Positions 1-9,379 of a stretch of 64,000 nt of DNA are shown in pieces. The stretch is from CAVSRC01 sp963798195 (lineage in GTDB: Bacteria > Pseudomonadota > Alphaproteobacteria > Rhizobiales > Kaistiaceae). The notes below the pieces were generated by a model. It ran no database searches. It saw nothing but the letters and a program-made list of their open reading frames with translations, and was not told the origin of the DNA. Position 1 is the stretch's first letter. Every line of letters starts with the position of its first letter. Made by a program: the position numbers and the translations under genes. The DNA is taken from contig CAWCSF010000010.1 in NCBI GenBank assembly GCA_963798195.1, forward strand, positions 1,674,001 to 1,738,000, in the 5' to 3' direction.

Positions 1-511
1 TCTTCTCCTCGCCGAGGACCGCGATGACGCGCGCGAGATCGCGCCGCTCCATGCCGTTGACGACGTCTGCTGCTGTCGGACCGGCGCTGCCCATGCGCAT
101 GTCGAGTGGACCCTCGCCGCGGAACGAGAAGCCGCGCTCGGGCGCGTCGATCTGCATTGATGAAACGCCAACATCGAGCACGACGCCATCGACGCGCTCA
201 CTGCGATGGGCGCGGGCGATCGCGTCGAGGGCCGAAAACCTGCCCTCGATCAGCGTCAACCGACCGCCCGCGGAAGCCACCATGTCCGCGCCGCCTGCTA
301 TCGCTTTCGGGTCGCGGTCTATGGCGATGACGTTCGCCCCCCGGGCGAGGATGGCGGCCGAGTAGCCGCCCGCCCCGAAGGTGCCGTCAATGTAAGTGCC
401 ACCGGCGCCAGGCTCGAGGAAGTGAAGAACCTCCTCGATCATGACAGGGACGTGGCGGGCCAGTCCGCCAGCGGCGCCGTTCGCGTCAACGCCGCTGCCC
501 GCCGTATTCAT
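1..511 (-). CDS. rsmH: 16S rRNA (cytosine(1402)-N(4))-methyltransferase, N-terminal part
   Basis: Only the first ~170 residues are present; the gene runs off the left edge. RsmH (MraW) N4-methylates C1402 of 16S rRNA in the cytoplasm using SAM. The reverse-strand translation contains the family start HVPVMIEEVLHFL, the SAM loop DGTFGAGGYSAAIL, IAIDRDPKAI, the VVLDVGVSSMQID motif and the FSFRGEGPLDMRM stretch. The ATG overlaps the mraZ TGA by four bases (ATGA), the usual translational coupling at the start of the dcw division/cell-wall cluster. An N-terminal extension of about 18 residues precedes the conserved HVPVM. Identification is secure; the C-terminal end cannot be judged. Confidence 0.95.
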   Translation of the reverse strand, partial: MNTAGSGVDANGAAGGLARHVPVMIEEVLHFLEPGAGGTYIDGTFGAGGYSAAILARGANVIAIDRDPKAIAGGADMVASAGGRLTLIEGRFSALDAIARAHRSERVDGVVLDVGVSSMQIDAPERGFSFRGEGPLDMRMGSAGPTAADVVNGMERRDLARVIAVLGEEK

Positions 512-990
512 TCCCCCGTCCTCTGAGGTGCGCCTGTCGCGCGGTGGCCCGGGACGAGGCGTTTTCGCAGGTCGCGCAACCGGTTCTGTGCCTCTTCCCG
601 GTATGCTGCGAAACGCTCCGGCTCCCAGATCTGGAATTTGTAGCCCTGGCCAACGAAGACGACCCTGTCGGCGATCCCGGCATGGGCCTTGATCGTGTCC
701 GACAGGACGACGCGGCCGTCCTGGTCGATCTTGAGAATCTCGCTGTCGCCAATCAGCGTCGTCGACAGCAATTCGTGGTCCTCCGAGAATGGTTCGAAAT
801 TGGAGATGCTCGCGCCGATCACCTGACGCAGGCGATTGCCGCCCGCATCGAAAGCCTGCTGGTCCAGCGTCGGGCAGCAGTAGAGTCCGTCGAACCCATC
901 CACCGCGAGCACGGCGCGGAACTGGGCAGGGATAGATACCCGCCCCTTGGCGTCCAGCCGGTTCGTGAATGTGGAAACGAACTCGTCCAT
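508..990 (-). CDS. mraZ: Division/cell wall cluster transcriptional regulator MraZ
   Basis: 160 residues with two SpoVT/AbrB-like swapped-hairpin repeats: the first opens FTNRLDAKGRVSIPAQFR, the second holds the ILKIDQDGRVVLSDTIK pattern. MraZ binds TGGGN direct repeats upstream of its own gene and represses the dcw operon. I chose the ATG at 990 because the family begins directly with MDEFVSTFTNRLD; a longer in-frame ORF to 1104 would run through the putative operator. The stop overlaps the rsmH start. Slightly longer than the ~150-residue norm because of a basic C-terminal tail (RKRLVPGHRATG). Confidence 0.95.
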   Translation of the reverse strand: MDEFVSTFTNRLDAKGRVSIPAQFRAVLAVDGFDGLYCCPTLDQQAFDAGGNRLRQVIGASISNFEPFSEDHELLSTTLIGDSEILKIDQDGRVVLSDTIKAHAGIADRVVFVGQGYKFQIWEPERFAAYREEAQNRLRDLRKRLVPGHRATGAPQRTGE

Positions 991-1093
991 CGCCCTCGCC
1001 CGCGACGCCGCCCGGTCTACTGTCACCGCCGGCGATATGATCCCGGGAGAACCGGCGACGTGCCGGCCGGAAAGCTGCGACGCAGCCTGTTTC

Positions 1094-1128
1094 CGGGATT
1101 TCATGGGATATCATGGGACTTCGTGGGC
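1094..1128 (+). promoter_or_regulatory. MraZ operator, four 10-bp-spaced repeats
   Basis: On the plus strand CGGGA (1094-1098), TGGGA (1104-1108), TGGGA (1114-1118) and TGGGC (1124-1128) recur with exactly 10-bp periodicity, i.e. TGGGN units with 5-bp spacers. MraZ proteins are known to bind three or more such repeats upstream of mraZ. The array begins 104 bp upstream of the mraZ ATG. The fourth unit (CGGGA) is degenerate. Binding by this MraZ is inferred. Confidence 0.75.
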
Positions 1129-1245
1129 CGTCAAGGAAAGGGCTGGGCTTTCGGCGCGCGTTGGTGCGGGCCGCCAGAGCATTTAGCAATGGTTAGGCTT
1201 AAGATTCCGTTCAGGGCGGCAAGGTCGGAGCGGTAAGCCGGAAAT

Positions 1246-1278
1246 GGCGACGCCGCCGACCTTTCGGACGGCGGCGCC
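1246..1278 (-). terminator. Hairpin downstream of rnpB, probable terminator
   Basis: A GC-rich inverted repeat with a short GAAA-containing loop lies directly after the RNase P RNA 3' end (read on the minus strand). It is followed by ATTTCC rather than a strong U-run, so it may be a weak intrinsic terminator or an RNA processing/stability stem between rnpB and the mraZ promoter. Confidence 0.45.
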
Positions 1279-1287
1279 TCAATAATT

Positions 1288-1676
1288 GCCAGTTGGCCTG
1301 TAAGCCGGGTTCTGTATGGCGGCCTTTCGACCGCGTGACGGCCATTCCTCTTACGTGCGCCCGTTACCGGACGCCTCGTGCAACCTACCCGGATGGCTGG
1401 CCTGGAAACCAGCCGGGACCGGAGTCCCGCGCCATCCCTATTCGGTTTTGCTCCCGGTGGGGTTTACCGTGCCGGTCCCGTTACCGGTCCCGCGGTGGGC
1501 TCTTACCCCACCCTTTCACCCTTACCTCACCGAAGTGAGGCGGTTTGCTTTCTGTGGCACTTTCCCTGAGGTCGCCCTCGCCGGCCGTTAGCCGGCACCG
1601 TGTTTCCGTGGAGCCCGGACTTTCCTCCCCGGCGACCTTTCGGTCCCTGCCGGAGCGGCCGTCCAGCCGACTGACG
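1288..1676 (-). ncRNA. rnpB: RNase P RNA, bacterial class A
   Basis: About 389 nt. Read on the minus strand it has the P1 helix (CAGTCGGCT near 1674 pairing with GGCCAACTG near 1290), the conserved 5' core GAGGAAAGTCCGGGCTCC (about 1610-1627), the AAGGGTGAAAGGGTGGGGTAAGAG-type block near 1500-1525, and the 3' core ACAGAACCCGGCTTACAGG. This is the catalytic RNA that matures tRNA 5' ends. Its position between the amidase/djlA genes and mraZ is typical of Hyphomicrobiales. Ends are estimated from the P1 helix, so they are good to a few bases. Confidence 0.96.
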
Positions 1677-1707
1677 GCCGCGAGATAGGCATTGCGCCTG
1701 CCGCGGG

Positions 1708-2457
1708 TCAAGTTCCCGACGGCAACGCGGCGATCAACGCATTCAGCGTTGCGACCGTCGAAACGTCCGCGATGCCATCGACCTGGGCCGGGCGAAAGTG
1801 GCGCTGGAAGGCGCGAACGACCGCCGCCATCTCGTCATCGAAAAGCAATTCTGCGCCAAGACCGTAGCCGTATTCGCGGAATCTCTGCTTGAGGTCGGCG
1901 ACGGCGGCGCCGCTGTCGCCGAGTTGCAGCATCGGCCCAGCGACGACCATCTCCGGCATCACCCAGTGCCCGACGCCATCGGCGTTGAGCTCGCCCCATG
2001 GGAACAGCTCGCCGGGGTCGTCCTTGCGCAGTGGCGCTACGTCGGAATGAGCCAGCACTCGCTGTGGCGGAATCGGGTGGCGCGTAAAGATGTCCTTGCA
2101 GAGCTCGACGAGCGCGACGATCTGCGGGCGCGGGAAGCCGCGATAGCCGAACTCATGGCCGGGATTGGCAATCTCGATGCCGATCGACCGCGAATTGATG
2201 TCGGTCTCGCCTGCCCAGAACGACTTGCCCGCATGCCAGGCGCGTTCGCTCTCATCGACCAGTTGAACCACGCGGCCGTCCTCGAAGACGAAATAGTGCG
2301 ACGACACCTGCAACTCCGCGCTGCACAGCCATGCCAGCGCGCCCTCCTCTGTCGGCATGCCGGTGTAGTGCAGGAGCAGAATGTCGACGGGCTTGCCGGC
2401 GGCGCGGAGGCCGTGGTTCGGCGACGGACGTTGGTCGAATCTCGGTTGCGATGGCAT
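1708..2457 (-). CDS. N-acetylmuramoyl-L-alanine amidase (AmpD/AmiD type)
   Basis: 249 residues: an Amidase_2 zinc domain (about 20-160) followed by a PG_binding_1 repeat (about 175-245). Zinc ligands are visible as H30 in LLLHYTG, H137 in VLAHSDVAP and the Asp in KDDPGE. The enzyme cleaves the amide between MurNAc (or anhydroMurNAc) and L-Ala during wall turnover and recycling. No signal peptide is evident with the chosen ATG (2457), which suggests a cytoplasmic recycling role, although the peptidoglycan-binding domain is more usual for periplasmic AmiD. The in-frame extension to 2802 lies antisense to the ZIP gene and is not believed. Divergent from the ZIP gene with 63 bp between. Confidence 0.88.
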   Translation of the reverse strand: MPSQPRFDQRPSPNHGLRAAGKPVDILLLHYTGMPTEEGALAWLCSAELQVSSHYFVFEDGRVVQLVDESERAWHAGKSFWAGETDINSRSIGIEIANPGHEFGYRGFPRPQIVALVELCKDIFTRHPIPPQRVLAHSDVAPLRKDDPGELFPWGELNADGVGHWVMPEMVVAGPMLQLGDSGAAVADLKQRFREYGYGLGAELLFDDEMAAVVRAFQRHFRPAQVDGIADVSTVATLNALIAALPSGT

Positions 2458-2520
2458 GATCGAACTCCGCGCCGGACTTAACCGATCAGCGGTGACGGCG
2501 CCAGACGACGGACGGCCGAG

Positions 2521-3279
2521 ATGAACGTAGGCGACGCCTTCGAGGCGCTCCTCTGGGGATTGGTTGCCGGCGGCGCACTGTTGATCGGCGCGGCACTCGG
2601 CTGGTTCGCCGATCTCAGCCGCCGGCAGGTCGCCTGGATCATGGCCTTCGGGGCCGGCATCCTGATCTCGGCGATCGCGTTCGACATCATGGACGACGCC
2701 TTCACCAAGGGCGGCCTCCTCGCCAGCGCCGGCGGGTTTCTGCTGGGCGCGGTGATCTTCACCACCGGCTCGGTATTGATCGCGAACGCCGGCGCGCGCC
2801 ACCGCATGCGCTCGAAATTGATGGGGGCCGACGACGCCCGTGCCAATTCCGCCGGGGCAATCGCGCTCGGCACCGTCATCGACGGCATTCCGGAAGCGAT
2901 CGTCATCGGCGTCAGCCTGATCGACGGCAGCGGCGTCGCCCTCGCCGCCGTCATTGCCATCTTCCTGTCGAACATTCCGGAAGCGCTATCCTCCAGCGTC
3001 GGCATGAAAGCCGCAGGCCACGGAAAGCGATATGTATTCGGCCTGTGGGCCGGCATCGCAGTCATGAGCGGTCTTGTCGCCCTGCTCGGCTACGCGGTTG
3101 TCAGCCATTTCCCACCTGAGGCCGTCGCCTTTATCCAGGCCATCGCTGGCGGCGCGCTGATCGCGTTGATCGCCGACACGATGATTCCGGAGGCCTTTGC
3201 CGAGACCCACGATCTGACCGGCTTCATCGCCGCGATCGGTTTCCTTTGCGGCTTCGCGCTGTCACACGGGCTAGGCTGA
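2521..3279 (+). CDS. ZIP family metal transporter
   Basis: 252 residues, about eight hydrophobic segments. The ZIP signature appears twice: DGIPEAIVIGVSLIDG near residue 121 (replacing the canonical HNLPEG) and SNIPEALSSSVGMK near 150. ZIP proteins move divalent metals, usually Zn2+ or Fe2+, towards the cytosol. The first conserved His of the classical HNxPEG motif is Asp here, which matches the divergent bacterial ZIP-like branch often annotated only as 'ZIP family', so the substrate is uncertain. The gene ends tail-to-tail with djlA, overlapping it by 9 bp. Confidence 0.85.
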   Translation: MNVGDAFEALLWGLVAGGALLIGAALGWFADLSRRQVAWIMAFGAGILISAIAFDIMDDAFTKGGLLASAGGFLLGAVIFTTGSVLIANAGARHRMRSKLMGADDARANSAGAIALGTVIDGIPEAIVIGVSLIDGSGVALAAVIAIFLSNIPEALSSSVGMKAAGHGKRYVFGLWAGIAVMSGLVALLGYAVVSHFPPEAVAFIQAIAGGALIALIADTMIPEAFAETHDLTGFIAAIGFLCGFALSHGLG

Positions 3280-3981
3280 GGCGGGCGCGCGCTCCAGTTC
3301 GATCCGCTCGAAGGCGCGATTGATGGTCGCCAGACGATCGGTGGCGATGGCGATGAAGTCGGCCGGCATGCCGCGGCCTATCAGCTTGTCCGGGTGGTGC
3401 TCTGCAACGAGCCTGCGATAGCGCCGTTGGATCTGGGCAAATGGCCAGCCGCGATCGACGCCGAGGATAAGGTAAGGATCGCCCTCCTCCGAGACGACAT
3501 GGCGTGCAGCAATGCGCTCGAAATCCGCGCCGCCGAGCCCGAAGATCTCCGCAACGCTCCCCAGGAACGCCAACTCCGCCTCGTGTATCGCGTCGTCGGC
3601 CTTGGCAATGACAAACAGGCCATCGAGAACATCCTCCAGTGTGGCGCGGTCATTCCCGTAAAGCCCCGCGATGCGCGCGGCATACGCGTCGAAACCCGCG
3701 ACATCGCGCCGGGCAAGGTCGAACAGGCGCTCGACATTGCGCGCCTCGCCCGGCGGCACGGTGAAGACGCGATGGAAGGCCGCGACCTCATCGCGCGTTA
3801 CCACACCATCCGCCTTGGCCATCTTGGCGGACAGCGCGATCAGCGCCATCGAGAACGCCACCTGACGGCGCGCCTCGGGGTCGCCGATGCCGGCAAACAG
3901 GCCGCCTGCCCAGCCGAGCAGGGCGACCAATGAGCCGGTGCCGCTGTTCGCGGCTTCTCCAAGCCATCTCCAGATCGTCAT
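3271..3981 (-). CDS. DjlA-like TerB/J-domain protein
   Basis: 236 residues. The middle (about 45-165) is a TerB-like helical domain (FSMALIALSAKMAKADGVVTRDE ... FVIAKADDAIHEAELAFL) and the C-terminus is a J domain with the HPD tripeptide in AEHHPDKLIGRGMP. This is the DjlA architecture: an Hsp40 co-chaperone that stimulates DnaK ATPase. The N-terminus has a weak hydrophobic patch (SLVALLGWAGGLFAGI), consistent with membrane association. Start at 3981 chosen because MTIWRW begins the family; the upstream extension is low complexity. Confidence 0.85.
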   Translation of the reverse strand: MTIWRWLGEAANSGTGSLVALLGWAGGLFAGIGDPEARRQVAFSMALIALSAKMAKADGVVTRDEVAAFHRVFTVPPGEARNVERLFDLARRDVAGFDAYAARIAGLYGNDRATLEDVLDGLFVIAKADDAIHEAELAFLGSVAEIFGLGGADFERIAARHVVSEEGDPYLILGVDRGWPFAQIQRRYRRLVAEHHPDKLIGRGMPADFIAIATDRLATINRAFERIELERAPASA

Positions 3982-4106
3982 AGGGCGGAACCTGAGCGAA
4001 TTGGCCGTTTGGCGCAAGGCGACGCAAGCGCGCGGGGGCGCATGGGTGGCGGGCGGATACTGCGCCGGAGTACAGTCCCGCCCCTTCTTACCGGGCACCG
4101 CAACTC

Positions 4107-4991
4107 ATGCATCGTTCCAATCCGTCGCTCGGCCTGATCTTGGGTCTTCTGGGGGTCACGATCTTTGGCGGCTCCCTGCCGGCGACCCGCATTGCTGTCT
4201 CGGGCGGCCTTGACCCCTGGTTCGTCACCTCTGGCCGGGCGCTGATTGCGGGCCTCGTCGGCATCGGCCTGCTCACCATCCACCGGGCGCGCGTGCCCTA
4301 CGGCGAGCTCCGCACGATTGTGCTGATCGCGCTTACCCTTGTCATCGGCTTCCCCGCCGCCCTTGCCATCGCGTCGCAGACGGTTCCAGCGGCCCATGGA
4401 GGCGTCATCCTCGGCCTGCTGCCCCTGGCGACCGCCGTCGCCGCCGTGCCACTCGCAGGCGAGCGGCCGTCGCTGGTCTTCTGGCTGCTGAGCATCGTGG
4501 GCGGCGGCCTCGTCATCGCCTTCGCGCTTCGCGAAGGCAATACGGCGATCGTCGGCGGCGACATATTCCTCGGTGTGGCGGTTGCGCTGACCGGGATCGG
4601 CTACACGCTTTCCGGCCTCATGGCGCGCAGGATACCAGGCTGGCAAGTGAGCGCCTGGCCACTGGTGGTTGCGTTTCCGTTTGCGATCGCCGGCCTTGTC
4701 GCCTTCTGGCCGGCGGCGTCCGCCAGCATTCCATGGTCGGCGTGGTTCGGCGTCATCTATGGCGGCGTGATGACCCAGTTCGTGGGCTATGCCATCTGGA
4801 ACCAGGCGCTGGCGCTGGGCGGCGTGTCACGCGTCGGTCAGCTTCAGCTTCTCCAGCCGTTCGTCACCTTTGCGATCGCCGGCGTGTTTCTCGACGAGCG
4901 CATCGACACCGTGATGATCGGCTTCGCTGTTGCGGTGGTCGTCGTGGTTGCGCTTGGCCGCCGCGCCGCGATCGGCGTCAGGGCTTCGTGA
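4107..4991 (+). CDS. EamA/DMT superfamily transporter
   Basis: 294 residues with ten predicted membrane helices in two EamA repeats (GLLGVTIFGGSLPATRIAVSGGLDPWFV at the start, and a second repeat from about 150 with FGVIYGGVMTQFVGYAIWNQAL). Drug/metabolite transporters of this type usually export metabolites or amino acids; the substrate cannot be told from sequence. Single gene, divergent from djlA and convergent with the secreted protein downstream (14-bp overlap of coding ends). Confidence 0.85.
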   Translation: MHRSNPSLGLILGLLGVTIFGGSLPATRIAVSGGLDPWFVTSGRALIAGLVGIGLLTIHRARVPYGELRTIVLIALTLVIGFPAALAIASQTVPAAHGGVILGLLPLATAVAAVPLAGERPSLVFWLLSIVGGGLVIAFALREGNTAIVGGDIFLGVAVALTGIGYTLSGLMARRIPGWQVSAWPLVVAFPFAIAGLVAFWPAASASIPWSAWFGVIYGGVMTQFVGYAIWNQALALGGVSRVGQLQLLQPFVTFAIAGVFLDERIDTVMIGFAVAVVVVVALGRRAAIGVRAS

Positions 4992-5604
4992 TCTTCAACG
5001 CCTCGAAGCCGAAGCTCGCCGCGCCCTGTTCCGGCGATGCGGCGAAGAGACCGATCTGCTGGCCCTTCTCGGGCGGCGAACCGGACAGCTTCTTGAACTC
5101 GGTTCCGTTGATGTAGAACGTCGCGTCGCTGCCGACGGTCGTGACCCGCAGTTCGTTGATCGCGCCATCGTTCTTGTTGGCGGACGGCGCGTCCGTCCAC
5201 TTCACCTGCGCCAGCCATTTGCCGCGCTGGCGCCGCCAGACGGAGGCGCGACCGTTGGGCGCGATCTCGAAGACGTAGAAATTGTTCACGTCGTCGTACC
5301 AGAAGATGAGCCCGGCCTTGGCGTCGGTCGGCTCGACGGCGGTGATCGTGGCCACGGTCACGCACATGTCGATGTCGTCATAGAGCCCGGCCGAATTGAC
5401 GATCCAGGCATAGGTGCCCGACGCCGGCGTCAGCACCATGTTGGCGTTGCTGACCTTCGCGGTGTCCGACGGTTCGCCCCAGGTCGGCTGGAACTGCGCG
5501 AACCTGTCCTCGAATTGCACATCGAGTCCGGGACACACGGCCCACGCCGCACCCGTCCAAGCGACCAGACCGAAGGCGGCCAAAAGCGGCCGAATTCCAT
5601 GCAT
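4978..5604 (-). CDS. Secreted lectin/glucanase-fold (DUF1080-like) protein
   Basis: 208 residues with a signal peptide (MHGIRPLLAAFGLVAWTGAAWA, cleavage near residue 22). The mature part resembles the concanavalin A-like fold of DUF1080/LamG-type proteins: LIFWYDDVNNFYVFEIAPNG, an RQRGKWLAQV strand and a VGSDATFYINGTEF strand. No catalytic acid pair could be assigned, so a carbohydrate- or surface-binding role in the periplasm is more likely than hydrolysis. Function unknown. Overlaps the EamA gene tail-to-tail. Confidence 0.75.
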   Translation of the reverse strand: MHGIRPLLAAFGLVAWTGAAWAVCPGLDVQFEDRFAQFQPTWGEPSDTAKVSNANMVLTPASGTYAWIVNSAGLYDDIDMCVTVATITAVEPTDAKAGLIFWYDDVNNFYVFEIAPNGRASVWRRQRGKWLAQVKWTDAPSANKNDGAINELRVTTVGSDATFYINGTEFKKLSGSPPEKGQQIGLFAASPEQGAASFGFEALKITKP

Positions 5605-5741
5605 TCTACTGCAACTCCTGACGACTGCCGGGGGATGCTATAGCCGGGAGCGCGGCATTCCTAGGGCAGCGGCCGCGGCGAAAAGCTTGAGTAGATTGCG
5701 CGTGGCGTGCCAGTCATGCCGCAAACGAGGAGACCAGTCGA

Positions 5742-8700
5742 TTGACCGAAACCGCCAGCGGCAAATGGGACTTCTGGATCGACCGGGGCGGCACGTTCAC
5801 CGACATCGTCGCGCGCGATCCGCAAGGTCGCATTCGTGTCGCCAAGCTGCTTTCCGAAAACCGAGAAGCCTATGCTGACGCAGCGATCGCCGGCATCCGC
5901 TCCCTGCTCGGCGTCGCCGAGGGCGCCCCCATGCCCTCTGGGGCCATTGCCGCGGTCAAGATGGGAACCACTGTCGCCACCAATGCCCTGCTCGAGCGCA
6001 AGGGCGACCGCACGCTGCTGCTCATCACGCGTGGGTTCCGCGACGCACTGAAGATCGGCTACCAGGCGCGGCCCGACATCTTTGCCAAGAAGATCGTCAA
6101 GCCGGAGATGCTGTACGAGCGCGTAGCCGAAGTCGCGGAACGTGTGCGCGCCGACGGCACGGTCGAAGCAACGCCGGACCTGGCTGCCGTACGCCGCGAC
6201 CTTCAGGCCGCGTGGAACGACGGCATCCGCTCGGTCGCCATCGTCTTCATGCATGCGTGGCGCTTCCCCGAGCACGAGCGTCAGGTGGCGGCGCTGGCCC
6301 GCGACCTGGGCTTCCCGCAGGTATCGGCCAGCCATGAAGTTTCCCCGCTGATCAAGCTGGTCGGCCGCGGCGACACGACGGTGGTCGACGCCTATCTCTC
6401 GCCGATCCTGCGCCGGTACGTCGATCACGTGGCGAAAGAGCTTGGCGGTGATCATGCCGAAAACGCGCCGAGGCTGATGTTCATGCAGTCGTCGGGCGGC
6501 CTGACCGCCGCCGATCTCTTCCAGGGCAAGGACGCCATCCTTTCGGGCCCGGCAGGCGGCGTTGTCGCCGCGGTGGAGACGGCGCGGGGCGAAAGCTTCG
6601 GCAAGGTCATCGGCTTCGACATGGGCGGCACATCGACCGACGTGTCGCACTACGATGGCGAATACGAGCGCGCGTTCGAGACGGAGGTGGCGGGCATGCG
6701 CATGCGGGCACCGATGATGCGCATCCATACCGTCGCGGCCGGCGGCGGCTCCGATCGTGAAGTACGAACAGGGGCGGTTCCAGGTTGGTCCGGAGTTCGG
6801 CCGGCGCGGACCCCGGGCCCACCTGCTACCGCCGGGGCGGACCGCTTGCGGTGACCGACGCCAACCTGATGGTCGGCAAGCTGATGCCGGAGCACTTTCC
6901 GCACATCTTCGGGCCGGCCGGCGACCAGCCGCTCGACGCGGAGGCGGTCCGCGCCGGTTTCGCCAAACTGGCCGCCGCTATCGGCGACGGCCGCACACCG
7001 GAGGAAATTGCCGACGGCTTCCTCCAGATCGCCGTGCAGAACATGGCGAACGCAATCAAGAAGATTTCCGTCCAACGCGGCTACGACGTCACCGAATATG
7101 CGCTGAACTGCTTCGGCGGCGCCGGCGGGCAGCATGCCTGCATGGTCGCGGATACGCTCGGCATGAAGACGGTGCTCATTCATCCCCATTCCGGCGTTCT
7201 GTCCGCCTATGGCATGGGCCTCGCCGATATTCGTGCGATCCGCACCGAGGGCGTCGTCGTGCGGCTGAGCGAAGAGAGCCTGCCGCAACTGACGGAGGTT
7301 CGCGAGCGATTGCGGGCCGGCGCGACCGAGGAGGTCGCGGGACAGGGTGTACCCGACGACGATATCAGCACCTATCCGCGCGCCCACCTGCGCTACGAAG
7401 GCACAGACACGCCGATCCCGGTGCCGTTTCAGACGGGACGGCTGGGCGGGATGATCGCCGATCTCGAGGAATCCCATCGCAGCCAGTTCGGCTTCATCTT
7501 CGAGGGCAAGGCGATCGTCGTCGAAAGCATCGAGGTCGAGGCGATCGGGGGCGGAGCGGACGTCCATGAGCCCGAACTGCCGACCAGCGACACGCCCCCT
7601 GCACGCGATGGCATCACGCGCTTCTATTCGGCTGGGGAATGGAACGAAGCGCCGGTGCACCTCCGCGCGGCGCTCACGCCCGGAAACACGGTCGACGGAC
7701 CGGCGCTGATCATCGAACCGCACCAGACCGTAGTGGTCGAGCCCGGCTGGCGTGCCGCCATCACCAAGCGCGACGCCATCGTGCTGACCCGCGCCGTGCC
7801 ACTGCCCAGACGGCACGCCATCGGCACCGAGGCCGATCCCGTCATGCTGGAGGTATTCAATAACCTCTTCATGTCGATCGCCGAGCAGATGGGCGTCGTG
7901 CTCCAGAACACCGCCTACTCCGTGAACATCAAGGAGCGGCTCGACTTCTCCTGCGCGGTCTTCGACGGCGACGCCCGCCTCGTGGCCAACGCGCCGCACA
8001 TGCCGGTGCATCTGGGCTCCATGGACCGCTCGGTGGAGACGATCATCAAACTCAACGCAGGCGATATCCATCCCGGCGACGTCTTCGCGCTGAACGCGCC
8101 CTACAATGGCGGCACCCACCTGCCAGACATCACCGTCTGCTCGCCGGTCTTCGATGCGGCCGGCAAGGCCATCCTCTTCTGGGTTGCCTCACGCGGTCAC
8201 CATGCCGATGTCGGCGGCACGGCGCCCGGCTCCATGACGCCGCGCGCCACCACGGTCGACGAGGAAGGCGTGCTGATCGACAATTTCCGTCTGGTTGAAC
8301 GCGGCCGCTTCCGCGAGGCAGAACTGACGAAGGTGCTTACCGATCATAAATGGCCGTGCCGCAACCCGACGCAGAACATCGCCGATCTCCGCGCCCAGAT
8401 CGCCGCCAACGAGAAAGGCGTGCAGGAACTCCGCCGGATGGTGGAGCATTTCGGCCTCGATGTGGTGCAGGCCTACATGGGCCACGTGCAGGACAATGCG
8501 GCAGAGAGCGTGCGCCGCGTCATCTCGGCACTGCACGATTCCGAATTCGCGGTCGAAACGGATCAGGGCGCGACGATCCGCGTAAAGATCACGGTCGATC
8601 GCGACAAGCACGAGGCGACGGTGGACTTCACCGGCACAAGCGCGGAGCAGAAGACCAACTTCAACGCGCCGGAACCGGTCACCCGGGCGGCGGTGCTCTA

Positions 8701-9379
8701 CGCGTTCCGCGTGATGGTCGAGGGCGACATCCCGATGAACGCCGGTTGCCTGCGGCCGATCCACATCAAGATTCCGGAAGGTTCGATGCTGTCGCCGCGC
8801 TACCCGGCGGCCGTCGTCGCCGGCAACGTCGAGACATCTCAGAACGTCACCGACTGCCTGTTCGGCGCGCTGGGCGCGATGGCCGCGGCGCAAGGCACGA
8901 TGAACAACCTCACCTTCGGCAACGACGAATACCAGTATTACGAGACGATCTGCTCCGGCGCGCCGGCCGGCGTCTTCAACGACGGTACCGGCTTCGACGG
9001 CGCCGACGGCGTCCATGTCCACATGACCAACTCGCGCCTCACAGACCCGGAGATTCTCGAGTTTCGCTTCCCGGTTTTGCTGGAAGATTTCCACATCCGC
9101 GGAAACTCCGGCGGCAAAGGCAAATGGACCGCCGGCGATGGCACGGAACGCACGCTGCGGTTCCTGGAGGAGATGGACTGCGCCATCCTGTCGTCACACA
9201 GAAAAGTGCCGCCGCATGGGCTGAACGGCGGCGATGCCGGGCATCTCGGCGTCACCCGCGTGCGCCGGAACGACGGCGCGATCGAGACGCTGGCCGGGTG
9301 CGACCAGACGCGGCTGAAGCCCGGCGAGGCGGTAATCGTGACGACGCCGACCGGCGGTGGGTACGGGAAAGCCCGCTAA
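5742..9379 (+). pseudogene. 5-oxoprolinase (fused HyuA-HyuB type), two frameshifts
   Basis: A single 1211-residue protein if two extra bases are removed: G at 6753 and T at 6796. OplAH hydrolyses 5-oxo-L-proline to glutamate with ATP. Residues ~1-345 are frame 1 (WIDRGGTFTDIVARDP, MGTTVATNALLERKG, GFDMGGTSTDVSHYDG); the short stretch 6754-6795 is frame 2 (KYEQGRFQVGPE); the remainder (frame 3) has AGADPGPTCYRRGGPL and then the hydantoinase B half with EVFNNLFMSIAEQMGVVLQNTA, DFSCAVF and the C-terminal TPTGGGYGKAR. Both insertions fall inside the most conserved GGGS...GPES-AGA core, so the encoded product as written is truncated and inactive. Start is TTG at 5742 with GAGGAG upstream. Either a recent pseudogene or local sequence error. 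Confidence 0.85.

Noticed and set aside
1181..1205. CtrA-like half-sites (TAACCAT / TTAA) between rnpB and mraZ
   Set aside because: Only partial matches to TTAA-N7-TTAA; too short to claim cell-cycle control.
3400..3930. Plus-strand ORFs over djlA
   Set aside because: Opposite-strand shadows of the TerB/J-domain gene; the HPD motif and TerB helices are in the minus frame.
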